Shown: positions 1 to 11,671 of the stretch, one piece after another
How the letters are laid out: every line of letters starts with the position of its first letter
Position numbering within the stretch: the stretch's first letter is position 1
Assembly: GCA_005406025.1 (NCBI GenBank)
Contig: BGZK01000868.1
Coordinates: 186,001 to 250,000, forward strand
From: Eumeta japonica
Lineage: Eukaryota > Arthropoda > Insecta > Lepidoptera > Psychidae
DNA: 64,000 bases
Reading direction: 5' to 3'
Notes under the pieces: generated by a model
Told to the model about the DNA's origin: nothing
The model's input: the letters and a program-made list of their open reading frames with translations, nothing else
Database searches by the model: none
Made by a program: the position numbers and the translations under genes

Positions 1-608
1 AAATGTATTTTGTTTTGTGCGCATATTACACTACTGTTACATCAGTAATTGTGTTTTTACATTTATAACACATGACTTCTAGTATTGGTATAATCTTCTA
101 GTGAACTTTGAGAGCGCACAACGCACAAATAAAACACGCAGCGGTGCAACGGCTTGCTCAAGCGCCGTAAGATTAATTTATATGACCATAAAAGTTGCCA
201 ATATATGTGATTTTTTTATTAATATTTGTATACGGTCCACTTTGTTGTAACTCACCTAAGATAATGCATCACTTAAATTTCTATACAGTTCAATTGATCG
301 TCATGAAAATTGGTATACAAAAATATTTCATCAGTGCTCCGTACGGATATAAAATATTCAAATCACACCAGAGACTTATAAGAGAAAATGTTGTACTTGA
401 TCACTTTCTGCGATCCTTTGTTGTCCATACTTAAACTAGAATCTTTGTAGTCTGCAGATTAGTTGATGTCATTGTTCTTACCAACTGATGATATAAACAC
501 TGCAGAAGGCGTAAATATATAGACATTTGAAACATTATTAAAAAAATGTATAAAATAAAGTTATGCAAAATTCAGTTAAAACTATCAAACATAACGAGGA
601 TCTACATG

Positions 609-643
609 ATAGACATTAACAATATATCATTGTTAATGTCTAT
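609..643. repeat. Perfect 15 bp palindrome with 5-nt loop
   Basis: Arms atagacattaacaat (609-623) and the exact complement 629-643 around ATATC. Confidence 0.9.
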
Positions 644-684
644 ACTTTAATTTTGAAAATATTATTTAACATTTTATAAAATAA

Positions 685-770
685 TTTTATACCCAACAAT
701 TTCGACTCGCAAATCGATTCCGGAATCGCATTCGATTTCTACTTTTACGAAATAGGGCCCCGGAACTATT
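685..770 (+). repeat. Degenerate 'cgattccggaat' repeat
   Basis: Inverted relative of 10860-10950; see that entry for the shared words. The block is embedded in AT-rich DNA and continues into 'gaaatcgaagatgaaaagcg', texture shared with other purine-rich repeats in the window. Confidence 0.5.
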
Positions 771-1941
771 GAAATCGAAGATGAAAAGCGGGATTGGTAT
801 CATGATGGACACGTGTCAATGGTTAATGTAAGTGATGTATGAATTTATTCTGTGCACGGGCTCAATCGTGGAAGAATCCTATCTACAATGAAAATTAGAG
901 ATGAGTTTTAGGGTTCCCTCCGATTTCAATACATAAATTTAATATAAAATTCAATATAAAAGTGTACAGGTAGCAGTAAACGAATGGAATAATATATGAT
1001 ACATTTTAGGGATCCGTGAGAATAACTAAAATTGAGGATTGGGGGTCAGTAAATCATAAGTTGTATATTAATCACAAAATTTTATAAAAGCAAATGTATT
1101 TAGACAGACGCTACAAGTTTATCAGCAGATGAAATATTTGCCACGACGATCTCACAAACGGCTCTAATGATTTCGATGGAATGTCCCATTTTGACAAAGG
1201 TTTCCTTTTCGTTTACATTTTCGCGACAAACCCAAAAGCCGCCCGAGCCAGATCGGTAGTTCAGATATTTACCTTTTATTGCGAGAAATGATGTTTATGA
1301 TATAATAAGAAATGACATCTGAGGATCAGATGTTTAAAAAACAAAAAATAAACACACCAACGCAACAATTGGAATAAACGCGAGAAGCTTCACATCCACG
1401 CGGATGAAGCGAATTAGTATATTTAATAACAAAAAAAATAGACAACCGGCAATCCGATACATATATGCGCTATCTTGCAGAATAAAAGAAGTTGAAAGGA
1501 AACTTGTACTTCGATAAAAATATATTTTCCAAATTTTCAATATATGTGTTTTCCTTAAAAATAAATGGAAGCTTTCCTTTATTTACCATGTAAATAAAAC
1601 ACAGAGATATATTTTGTGATTTAAGAGATGGCATTATTTAAATAAAACAGACAAATTTTGTGATGTAACAGATGGCACTATTTATAAACACATAAATCAA
1701 TATACGGATTACAGGAGTAATCCAATTATTTGATAAAATATTTTTAAGTAAACAATTGAATGACAATAAGAGCACAGCGGAAAGTGTTTGACTTGGATCC
1801 ATGATTTGATGGTTTAAATATACTAGAGATTGCTTTTTAGCGCTAGAGTGCTTAATATATTTGAGTCATAATTTGCGAAATACTATAAAATAATGACATA
1901 TGCACGCGCATGTCACGGAGTTTTGCGCGACACAACCTTAC

Positions 1942-1966
1942 CTTCTCGCAGCCAGCGGCACACTGA
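1942..1966 (-). promoter_or_regulatory. Possible transcription start and short first exon on the minus strand
   Basis: Minus strand: an arthropod initiator-like TCAGT (1966-1962) opens a ~25 nt GC-rich segment ending at GCGAGAAG|GTAAGG, a near-consensus donor. Taken together this resembles a non-coding first exon of a gene running off the left edge. It could equally be part of a repeat. Confidence 0.2.
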
Positions 1967-2189
1967 CGCACGTCGAACGAAATGGAGTTGCGGAATGCAG
2001 AATTCAGTGAAATCCTATAAATATTATGGCATAATCGACTATATTCATATGCTACTGAAGATACAATTTTACATTTCAAGTATGAAAATTTTGATACAAA
2101 AAGAAAATAATTGGATTGTCTTAATTTACTTAAAGGTAAAAAATGTAATGTGGCTTTGTAGTGCATGTCATTAGTATTAGTAAAAAACA

Positions 2190-3808
2190 TAATAGTAGGA
2201 CACTTTCATTTGTTCTAAGTATTGCAAACGCCAAACCTCCTTTAGGCATATTGGTGAACTTTAAATATTCTAAAAGAAAATCTAAGGCAAATTTAAGCAA
2301 TAAGTCTTTGAGAAGTTGTAGACCAACTTTTCCAGAATAAATTGTTAAATTCAGTCTTTGCATTGATTTATCACAGAGCACATAACATTGCCAACAGTCA
2401 ACCTTGTTTTATGCATTTTTAGATCACATGATTTAAAACCCTCTTAATGAAAGAAATTGTTAATTCGGAATATCTCATTTAAGTAATTAAATTTTTTCTT
2501 TACAATAACAAGTTTTTGTGGAATACATTTAAGGGAACTGAAAAGTGATAGGAAATAAAGAAAAGAAATTTCAAAATATGTAATAAAGCACAGAATTATC
2601 TATTTAATACTATTAAAGTATTACCTTACATGTAACTTATATACAAGAATATACAATCAAATAACTATCGTCATTAAATTAAGTTTGGTGCATATTCTAG
2701 ACAAAAATGGATTCACCAGAACAATCAACTTTCAAAAGCATCTAATTTTTATATTTTTCTTTTTAGTGAAATTCTATGATGGGAAAAATTCATTGATTAA
2801 AACATAATAAAACCATTAATTGCCTAATGAAAAGTTAAAAATGTAGAATTATATTACAACATTTAAATACAAGAAAAATATATGCAAATTAGATGTAAGT
2901 TTGATTGTCAAAATATTGTCTCTACACCAAATTAACAGACCATATATAATATGCAGTACAATGCACTACAGTTTCATAATTTGGAATACTTTTATATATT
3001 TTGATGCTTTTTTTTACACATTTCCATTTTTAATTTACTAATAAACAATCTAAAACATATTTTATATTTTAGTAATTTAATAAATGTTCATACTAAATAG
3101 AAACTTTATAGTAATTTTTACATTTCTATCACATATTCAACTATTTTTTAGGGTATTGATTAAATAACAAAACAGTAAAATTGTCATAAAATTATAAGGA
3201 GTCTTAAAGCAGTCACTACTCATAGGTAACATCCAATCTCCATAAAAACACAATTATTAGAAGGTAGAGTCAAGTACTGATCAGACTGATTACAGATATT
3301 TAGCAATGATTTTTGCACAAGCTATGAACAATGTTGGCACTTGCTGATACTGCAACACGAACGCCCAGCTATTGACCATAATGAAAAATCATTTTATGAT
3401 AAATTGAAATTTTTACACTACTTTATATTACATATTACCGTCACATTCACAAAAGCAGCTGCATATCTCATGTTAAAACATTACCTATCAAAAACAATTA
3501 CACAATTTCATTTGTACAAATCGTACAAATAAATTCATGATTTAATATGTTATTCGCTCACTTTATAATGCTACAACTTAAGGCTGCTGTGATACAGTTA
3601 CGTCTTTCATTAATCTGATATTCAAATTTTCTTACATTAAAAACATGTTACTAGACCATATTTAACGCAGTTAAGTGTTGTGAGTATCTATATAACATTA
3701 TTATGTAAAATAAATAGGTACTTGTATCTACATAGGATCTTCTTGTGACTCAGGAATGCTTTGATGTATGATCTATAGTGTTTGCGCCGCGTGGCGGTGC
3801 GCGCGCCC
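2190..3808 (-). other. Downstream flank of the C1orf43 homologue, probably including its 3' UTR
   Basis: AT-rich DNA following the stop codon at 3809 on the minus strand. The 3' UTR must begin here; its end was not placed because several weak polyadenylation-like words occur. No other gene seen. Confidence 0.4.
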
Positions 3809-6800
3809 TCATACGGCCGTCTCGTCTGCCGGCGCTGCTGTTTTCGTTTCATTTCCGAATCTAACTGGAACTGTCAACACTTCGTCTTCCAGTTTCGAAT
3901 CGGCTGGCATATTCTGTAATGATTGTTGCTATCATAATACCTAAATATAAATTTATATATATATAAATTCATTTGAAATAGCATTATTATGAAATGGAAA
4001 ACTTACATTCTATAATGTATTATTGGTTTTATAATATATTTATATGTTAAAGAACATTTCTTTGATACATGAGTATATTAACAATAAACCAAATAAAATA
4101 AATTTAGTTTTCAAATTGACTATCAAACTACTGTTTATATTAAAAATTTAGACATGAAAAAACTCATATTCAGTGAATATAGTACAAGAACTGCTATCAC
4201 AGCAGCATGCGCAATAGAATGGCATGCCTTATATGCATGTAATGGAAGGGTTGGTAAGAAGTGCTCTAAAAATGTTATGCAGACTGACAAACAGGCATTA
4301 TTATATATAACAATAATAAAAAAAATTGTGTGTGGAGTCCCTCCGCCGCGGAAGAAGTGAAACTTCGTAATGTGGTAATGAAAATGGAAGGGGTAGAACT
4401 TGCGTTTTTCGTCGCACGTTACAACTACGAAAAACAACTGCGAGACGAAATCTACCGACTCACTCTCTTTCTCTCTCCTACTTTCCACCTTTGTGTATCT
4501 TCCTCTCCCTCTTGCGTTGGAATATTGGACGCTACTCGTTGCTAACGCTCGCGCTGGCCTGTAACAGATATACTACGCGCATGCGTTAGAGTGCAACGCA
4601 TTCGCTCTCGCTCTGTCTCTTTCTATTCCCCCTCCCCAGGAGCGTTGAACGTTTAACGCAACCTTGTTGGAAGTCACATTAGAAGTTTCACTTCAAATTC
4701 CGTGGATATAATGAACCTTTTCTTTTCTAAAATACTTCTTACAGCCCGTCCTATCACATATATTACTTTATAAATTTTTGTAATCCAATTTACTTTCATT
4801 TGTTCTTCACAGATGACAAAACCAACTCAATAACCCTTTTGTACTCTAGTTAGCACATTTTTAAAAACATTCAGTGTTCACATGTGAATATTCTTATATC
4901 ATTCTTTTTGCAAAAGCCTATATGTGGTTCAAACTGTTATAGAAGTTGATCTATTTTATGTTCAATAAAAATATTTATTTAGTTTGCTTAATTATAAATG
5001 TCCTGTTTCAACTATTTTTAACATATATTAAATTTACAATTACTTCTATTATCAATATTATTATTTAACAGATTTTGTAACTGGTGGGCATTAAAAAATA
5101 AATAAAAGTCCCAAAATTTACACAATATTATCAGAAACCGGTTTAGAGAACCTATCATAACTGGAAACCATTTAAAGAAATTTCCATGATCCTTGGAAAC
5201 TAGTAATAATTTATACCATACCTAAATTTAATACACAATTGATAAATATTTTAAATTGAAATATATATATATTTTATTATGTGAGGTATTAATTCTAGGA
5301 AATCCATAATTAGATGTTTGCTTGCAACATGTGTTAACATGAAGCATGAAACCCACCACTGACTCTCGAATCTGTTCTTCCACTACCAATCCCTATCCGA
5401 CAAATTAATATTAATACAAGGTTTGACAGATATTGAACACTTAAGCAAGTGTTAATTGTTTATTTATCTAGGTCCATTAAGTAGTTATATTGTTATTTCT
5501 ATGTACGTTTCATGCCAACTAGGCATATAAAGTATTAAAACAACCAACAGATGTGACTCAAGCAAAGGAGAATTGAAACAATTCTTATTTTGAAACACGT
5601 CATAATAAAGTGTATTAAAAATATCTTTATATAATTAAGTTATTGGTATCCATAAGTGTTTGTTTAGTAGGAAATAATAGAGATTTCTTAGATAGAATAA
5701 AATCAGTAGCAATAGCATTCATTTGTGAAAAAGATTGTGAGTTACAAACTAGAATAAATGAAAGCTTTAAATTAGTTGACATGCACCCATGACACATTAA
5801 TTAATATGGCAAAACTACCAGACCCATAACCAATGGAAAATTATTATAGGCACACCTCGAGTGCCGTATAGTGCTTGTGTAAAGCAGCAGGTAGTTTGTT
5901 AGCACCAGGCAAAGCTGCAAGACCCGGTCGAAGTCGAGCAGCGTCTAACAGTCTAGCAGGACGTCGTGCTGGTGTACCTCGAGGTGATGTCCTAGGGCAG
6001 GTACCCACACTTTTCAGTAAACGAGCTCTGAAACCATACAAATTGATAGTTGTAAACAGGTATAAACATGCAAATCAAGATTATTATTAATAACTCAATA
6101 GACATAAATATTATTATTATATTATCCTTTTTATAAAATTTGTTAATATTTAAAGAGTTTTCTTTCTTTAATATTTTTATAAACAACATTCCTTCATGAG
6201 AGATTACAAATATTAATTTTATTTTAAAACTTACGCATCAAGAAGTTTCATAAGTAGCCTACTATAAGCTTGATATTCTTCTTCACCAAAATCACCAGGG
6301 TGGTGACGGGCATATTCATATGTATCACAGAATTGATGAACCAGCTTCTGTCCATGGCCATCCAGAGGAGCTGCTAGAGAAGAAAGCAGGAATGCTCGTA
6401 ATGACTCCCGAGGATGTCTCTTTAGACCAGAATCTTGACGAGCTATTTCTTGCTCTGAAATCAATTAAAAAAAATTAAACAACAATTTTTCATATCTTGG
6501 GAATTAATATTGCGATTGTCTCAGATTTTTTTAGTAGAACTTAAGTACATAAAATTTATTAGGTATTGAAATGAGTATTTCCAGCATTTTGACCAGGATC
6601 TGAATTTATTAAATTCGAAATATGTATCTTATGTCTGACTTGACAATGTTCCATTAATAGCCATCACTCGCAAGTCATTCATTATATTTTTTTGAAATCA
6701 CTATTAAAGTTGTATTAGCAACTTCCACATATTTCATGCACAAACAAACAAAATAAATAAACAAAAATTAAAATATTCTTATGTATTCTATGGTATTTTT

Positions 6801-7479
6801 CAAATTTTAATTCATATTGAATTTGTATAGTTTTATAGAGTCTTACTTATTAATATGAGCAAACATCATATTTTTCATTAATTTTGTCGACAAACCAAAT
6901 CAATCAGTTACTGCCCACCATGTTTTATGAATTTTTTCTACAGATATTAATTTTCATGACAAAAATACTTTAACATAGCACATATCTCTTGCCATAACAC
7001 TTGTTAAAATTTGTTTGGACAATTCAGAATCAATTTTACACGAATGTCACACAGATAGACAAATGTAATTGAAATGTTAATGAAAAAAGATTTACCTAAG
7101 GTTTGTACATCATCCACAGCTCTAAATCTGTAATGGTAAGGTTGTTGTGGTTCTAGAATATAATGCGAGGGTTCAGTACTCAGGAGTCGCGGTTCGTGAA
7201 CGATCCTTGGTATTGCTTCTATGCGTCGCTCGATTTCTTTTTTTAAAATCTGTAATTTCACAATGAAGTTTGTATTCTCGATAACTTTTCATAATCCCAG
7301 AAATCGCTCTGAAAACATACCTTCTTAGCATCTGTACCGATCTGAACATGAGGTCCTCGACGAGACCGAATGGCAAATCTAGTTATTTGCCTTTTTGCAA
7401 ATATAAACAGAATTATAAAAGTCAGTACACCACCACTAATTATAAATATTATATTTAAAATGCTTTGAATTTCCCGCAT
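3809..7479 (-). CDS. C1orf43: C1orf43/NICE-3 family membrane protein, complete five-exon gene
   Basis: Coding exons on the minus strand: 7479-7321 (159 nt), 7249-7096 (154), 6454-6235 (220), 6027-5856 (172), 3913-3809 (105, ending in TGA). Each intron begins GT and ends AG on this strand. The phases (0, 1, 0, 0) close exactly to 810 nt, 269 residues; the human protein is about 253. Residues ~8-27 are a hydrophobic anchor, followed by KRQITRFAIRSRRGPH, nearly the human KRQIMRFAMKSRRGPH. Later matches are 'RHPR' in exon 3, the 'GFGEEEY'-type tract before KLLDA, and HYTALE near the end (human NYNTLE). The first ATG immediately precedes the membrane anchor, as in the family. Human C1orf43 is an endomembrane protein reported to affect phagocytosis; its biochemical role is unsettled. 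Intron 4 (1.9 kb) carries a MITE-like insertion. Family identity is from remembered homology; exon ends are read from the sequence. Confidence 0.92.
4346..4705. mobile_element. MITE-like element with ~30 bp terminal inverted repeats
   Basis: The left end (from 4346) reads ccgcggaagaagtgaaac and the right end is its reverse complement with a 3-base indel, ending at 4705. The best block is GAAGTGAAACTTC(G)TAATGTG at 4354-4375 against 4675-4694. The interior is CT-rich (tctctttctctct) and contains GCGCATGCGTTAG near 4576. At 360 bp without a reading frame this fits a non-autonomous DNA element sitting in an intron. No clear target-site duplication was found. Confidence 0.6.
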
Positions 7480-7762
7480 ATTAATTAACTAAATAAACAA
7501 CACCACTTAACAAAAAATCATACCAGCACTAGTTTTATTTCCGTGATCCACACAAGAGATGTCCACTTGTTAACAAAAATACTTCAAACAAGCCTTTTAT
7601 AACAATAATTATCCACAGATAGCAAACACACGACTATACAAATTCAGGATGTTTATGTCAAAGTGACAGCACTCTATTTTTTAGATGTGATTGACTGTCA
7701 ATTGAAATTCGTCTATGTTTACAGACAGCATGACTCTATTGTTCCGAATGTCTCCGAATGAA
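7480..7762 (-). promoter_or_regulatory. 5' flank and probable promoter of the C1orf43 homologue
   Basis: This stretch lies directly upstream of the start codon on the minus strand. It is AT-rich, holds no other gene, and must contain the 5' UTR and the transcription start unless there is an upstream non-coding exon. No TATA box stands out. The dispersed repeat at 7763-7881 bounds it on the right. Confidence 0.35.
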
Positions 7763-7881
7763 GCAATGTGTAGGTTGAACGCTTCATGTTTCTTCTTTTA
7801 TCTCCCCCGTGTTTCTATTTTACGGCATTGCAACGCTTTTATAACTAACTTCATAGTGGTAGAGTTTCGTGTATTGGACTG
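7763..7881 (+). repeat. Dispersed repeat family A, copy 1
   Basis: Related to 20221-20362 and 21191-21332. Shared core words are 'cgtgttTctattttacg', 'cattgcaacgct' and 'agtttcgtg.attg.actgta'. The copies differ by roughly 20 to 25 percent, so they are old. No protein or tRNA-like box was recognised; it may be part of a SINE or an element terminus. Confidence 0.6.
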
Positions 7882-7904
7882 TACGTCAAATAAAATTAGC
7901 TAAT

Positions 7905-8740
7905 AGTCTGACATCGAATGCTGCCAAAACATGAAAATATAAGTTCAATAGAAGTTACCAGCTTAACAAAATATACCGTAAAAAATCACACCTGAAATAA
8001 CTAAAAATAAGAAGTTATACCAAAGCAATATTTCATGCATCAACAAAAAAACTGTCTCAGTTTCTTTTTTTTAACATAAAATAAACGAGCAATAATGGTA
8101 ACAAATGCCAATTGAAAAAATCAAAAGCATTGTCATCAATGCCGAAATCTTAAATTATTTCATTCAGTGATTAATTACTTTCTACTCTAGTACCACACTA
8201 TCACAAAAAAAAAAGGCTGAACTATCATGGATAAAACAATATCGTGTGTGTTGAATAGATATTTGTAATTAAAAACACGTCATTAAGAAAATTATATTTA
8301 AAACTATTTGTTTTCAATATATTCAATTGGTTTCTAACTAAAAGGATAGCCAGTAATTATGGAGATATTTTATTTGCCACTTTCTAAGGCGTTCTTTTCA
8401 TTAAATATTCTATTATTTTCATCATTTGAATGTGACAATGCCAATAAAAGAGCAGAGTAAAAGGGCAAAAAAAACGTTCTTAAATATGTTATTCCTGCAG
8501 CGTTATTGAGGTATCAAACTTGGGTCCAGAATTTTATGGCATCATCTGTATTTATCTACTCCATAAAGCTGATATATTGTTCTAGTTGAAGAATTTTTCT
8601 AACTAGATGTGCATTATAACCAAATTGCATAGCACGATCAGAAATTATTATGTTAATGTTATAAATAGAATTTTGGTGGCTCGATTTTGATATCAATTCT
8701 AAAATATTAAAACTTTGTTTTTATCTTTTACGACTAGCAG
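7905..8740. other. AT-rich stretch without recognised feature
   Basis: No open frame of note, no inverted repeat and no coding-like composition was seen. Confidence 0.5.
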
Positions 8741-8885
8741 GTAATAAATTCATAACGCATATCCGCGCGCTTGTGTATGCGGGTGGTATGGGGCTAAAAC
8801 CCACTAAAAAAACAGCCCGGGATTGGGCAAACTGGGGCATCCGCCTCGGGCGGCAGTTTCAGGGAGAGCCAAAGTCATAACATAA
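8741..8885 (+). repeat. GC-rich repeat-like block
   Basis: A sharply bounded GC-rich block ('tatgcgggtggtatggggct', 'cagcccgggattgggc') in AT-rich DNA. Composition and edges resemble a 5'-truncated retroelement leader, but no protein is encoded and the family is not identified. Confidence 0.3.
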
Positions 8886-9082
8886 TATCGTTGAAAAAGA
8901 TTTGCATCATAAAGCGTACCGTATCCTACGCACGTTTATTATTCATTTGATTTTGAAACGCCCAGTTGGTTTTCAAAATTCGAAATATCGAAATGTGCTG
9001 TGAGCAGTTGTTACGCAGTAAATTGTTGGCAACTTCTAATGGCGGGAATTTTAATTCAATACATTTATTAATTTTATAAATA

Positions 9083-9780
9083 CAGTTGAACCTCGATAAG
9101 TTAAAGTCCAAGGGAAACACAAAATATTTTAAGTTATAGAGGTTTTAAGTTATCAAGGGTCTATGTTAGGGATAGGTTAATATAGAGGTAGGTATGTATA
9201 TATGTATGTAACCTTGTTCCATCCTTTATCAGCGTATGTAAGTGTTCTTTTTGAACTCATTTTAAGCCAGTTTTATCACACAGTAAGTAAAGCGATGTTT
9301 CCAGGACAATGATCAAAAACTTATGATCCAAGGCTTACTTAAGGTTAAGGTTAAGACATACTCAAGGCTAACCGCCGCAAAGCTTTAAAGAATTTCGAAG
9401 AAGCAAACAATAGGTGACATGTATTGTTTACGTTAGCAATTTAACTAGTGAACACGTGCAAGCAATAAATACCGAAACCTTTTTTTTTTGCACACATTAA
9501 CAATTTAACTAGTAAACACGTGCAAGGAATAAATACCGAAACCTTTTGTTTTGCACACTCTTTCAAAATGACTCATTGACAAACAATTTTATGTTATAGA
9601 GGTTGTGGAAACATTTCTTTAAGTTACTGAGGGCCAATACAGAGATTACTAATTTAAGTTATAGAGGTTGCGTATTTTAAGTTATAGAGGTTTTGGGCTC
9701 TGATGGGAAGGGAACATATTATTTTTTGAAGTTATAGAGGTTTTTAAGTTACCGAGGTTTGAGTTATCGAGGTTATACTG
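9083..9780. mobile_element. Pogo/Tigger-like non-autonomous element with TA target site
   Basis: The ends are CAGTTGAACCTCGATAAGTT at 9083 and the inverted TTATCGAGGTTATACTG ending at 9780, each flanked by TA (9081-9082, 9781-9782). CAGT...ACTG ends with TA duplication are typical of the pogo branch of Tc1/mariner. The motif AAGTTATAGAGGTT or a close variant recurs about nine times, mostly in the right 200 bp. A ~55 bp segment ('ttaactagtgaacacgtgca') is tandemly duplicated near 9436-9552. No transposase frame is present. Confidence 0.78.
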
Positions 9781-10099
9781 TAATTAACGATAAAAATTGT
9801 TTAAAGAATATTTTTAACGATTTTTCCTCCCAAAAACTTTTTTTAATTTAATAAATTGTATTAAAAAAAAGTATCTAAATTATTATGAAAAATGGAAATT
9901 GTACACGATTAAAGTTTCACATATTAACTTTGAAAAGTAAAAAAATCAAAGAAGTTTTGACCGTTCAAAAGAGGAATACACATTATATGTGTCTTAAATA
10001 AAATTCTATGTCATACAAGTGAGAAAGTTATTAGCAAATAGATAATAAAGAGTGCAAGTTTATTAATGGATCCCTATTGTCCTGTTCATAAAAAAGACA

Positions 10100-10439
10100 A
10101 TTTACGTTTTTTTTAACAATTTATCTCAAACGCTGAAGAGAGGGGACGCCACTATCAAGTTTCTGCCTCGGTTCGAAAAAATCGTAGATGTGAGATCGTA
10201 AAAAATAGTAGCCCCTGAAGAAATAGTAGGTCGGCAATGTTGTTAACTGGAATGTTGTAACAGTTTCACCGAACTCAGCCGGACGACACACGGAGGTGCC
10301 GACGGTGCGTGACATTCCCTATGGGTGATTCCTTAGGGGATCATCTCGGCATATGATGTCACTGGACACCGACACGGATCGGGTCCGTTTGTCCTACCCG
10401 GCACGAAAGCGGCACGATGGAGTGGGGTGATATGCCCTA
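10100..10439 (-). repeat. Probable 3' region of the Jockey-like LINE
   Basis: This lies immediately downstream (minus strand) of the reverse-transcriptase fragment and shares its higher GC content. No further conserved protein block was recognised. It probably holds the LINE's last codons and 3' UTR, but the end of the element was not located. Confidence 0.4.
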
Positions 10440-11540
10440 ATTAAACGTTACTGACTGAGGGATACCTAATCTTAGTCACCCATTAGAGTCGTTGACTTCC
10501 ATAAGACTTTCTACTGCCCCCGTAAGAGCGTCAGGTGGATTAGTAAGTACATTCCGTGGCCTACTGATAAAATGATACGTTTGAGGTGTCTCATAGGAGG
10601 CTGTCGAGTAGAGGAGCGCATTATAATGCGATTACGCGATGTCGAAGAACCGCTTAGATGCGTCTTTCATAAACATGATTATAGTAGGTAGTTCTAGATC
10701 CCTGAGAAGTACTGAATTTCGAGCGCACCATTGCGCGTTCGTGGCATTTCTACAGAATTTATTCTAAATGACTTGGAGTCTATCGAGTGCCTTTAAGGCG
10801 GTGTGAGCGAAGACGGGAGATGCGTATGTCATCGCCGACCTTATGCATATTTTGTAAATAGTACCCGGGCCTTATTAAGTAAAAGTAGAAATCGATTGCG
10901 ATTCCGGAATTGATTTACGAGTCAAAATTCTTGGGTATAAAAAAAATATTATTCTTATACTCAATTTTGAGCGACTTTACAGCGTTAGATTAAATTAAAA
11001 CTTTGCACACTTATAGAGGACCGTTTGATAATATGGTATAATTGAACTGATTTGATGATGGAGCCAGAAGGTAGACACAGGAACTTTATAACGAAATAAC
11101 ATATCCTAGTCGTATTTGAGCTTGTTAAAGTTGTCTTAAGATGTACTTTCACCGTGAGTGATTTTCAGGGTCTGATGATGGAACACTAGGTAAGCACTAG
11201 CACTCCTTATTTAGAGAAAATAGCCATTTTCCTAATGTGCTCGATATGATCTTTGAAGTGAAAATTTCTATTGAGCGTGACACCTAGGTATGTATAATTG
11301 AATTGCTATGGAATGTTCGCATTCAATATTCGAAGGTAGGGCGTGTCTAAGTTGAAATTTTTCGATTTCTGTACTTACTATATTTGAATTGTATAGCGGC
11401 TGACTTATCAGAATTAACCGAAATAACGCGAGTTGGACGCCTGACGTTGGATGCGGAATGTCGTTTGTGTATACGGAATACAGGAGTGGAGAGAGGGTAG
11501 GGCCATGAGGAACTCCTGCTCTGATTAGTCGTCTAGTCAA
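10440..11540 (-). pseudogene. Degenerate Jockey-like LINE reverse transcriptase (C-terminal part)
   Basis: Read on the minus strand, fragments in shifting frames match the second half of Jockey-clade reverse transcriptase. RAGVPHGPTLSPLLYSVYTN (11540 side) is the conserved 'VPQGSVLSP' block. NYTYLGVTLNRNF near 11300 is the thumb-side block. MTYASPVFAH and 'ALDRLQVI' near 10780-10830 belong to the C-terminal region. The catalytic ADD block is lost: the frame runs from 'VQLALF' almost directly into 'SDKSAAIQF'. Several stops and frameshifts show it is dead. The endonuclease and the first half of the reverse transcriptase are not found next to it. Confidence 0.8.
10860..10950 (-). repeat. Degenerate 'cgattccggaat' repeat, copy inverted relative to 685-770
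   Basis: 'agaaatcgattgcgattccg' and the following 'ttgggtataaaa' here are the reverse complement of the block at 685-770 ('ttttatacccaa', 'atcgattccggaatcgcatt', 'cgatttctacttt'). The two are clearly related copies of one dispersed repeat. The element itself is not identified. Confidence 0.55.
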
Positions 11541-11671
11541 GTGTGTGTACTAGTGTCTAAACAGTAAAAACGAGAACAATTTTTTGGCTAACGATTTTGC
11601 ACTTTATTGGTCGTCAAATAAGAAATATTAAAAAGTCGGGTTTAAATTACATTTTATCGTCAATGAAAGTT

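Noticed and set aside
1852..2381. Frames of 83-112 codons on both strands at 1852-2381
   Set aside because: No motif, biased AT-rich codon content and mutual overlap.
4135..4545. Frames of 68-117 codons at 4135-4545
   Set aside because: They lie in an intron of the C1orf43 homologue and partly within the MITE; no coding character.
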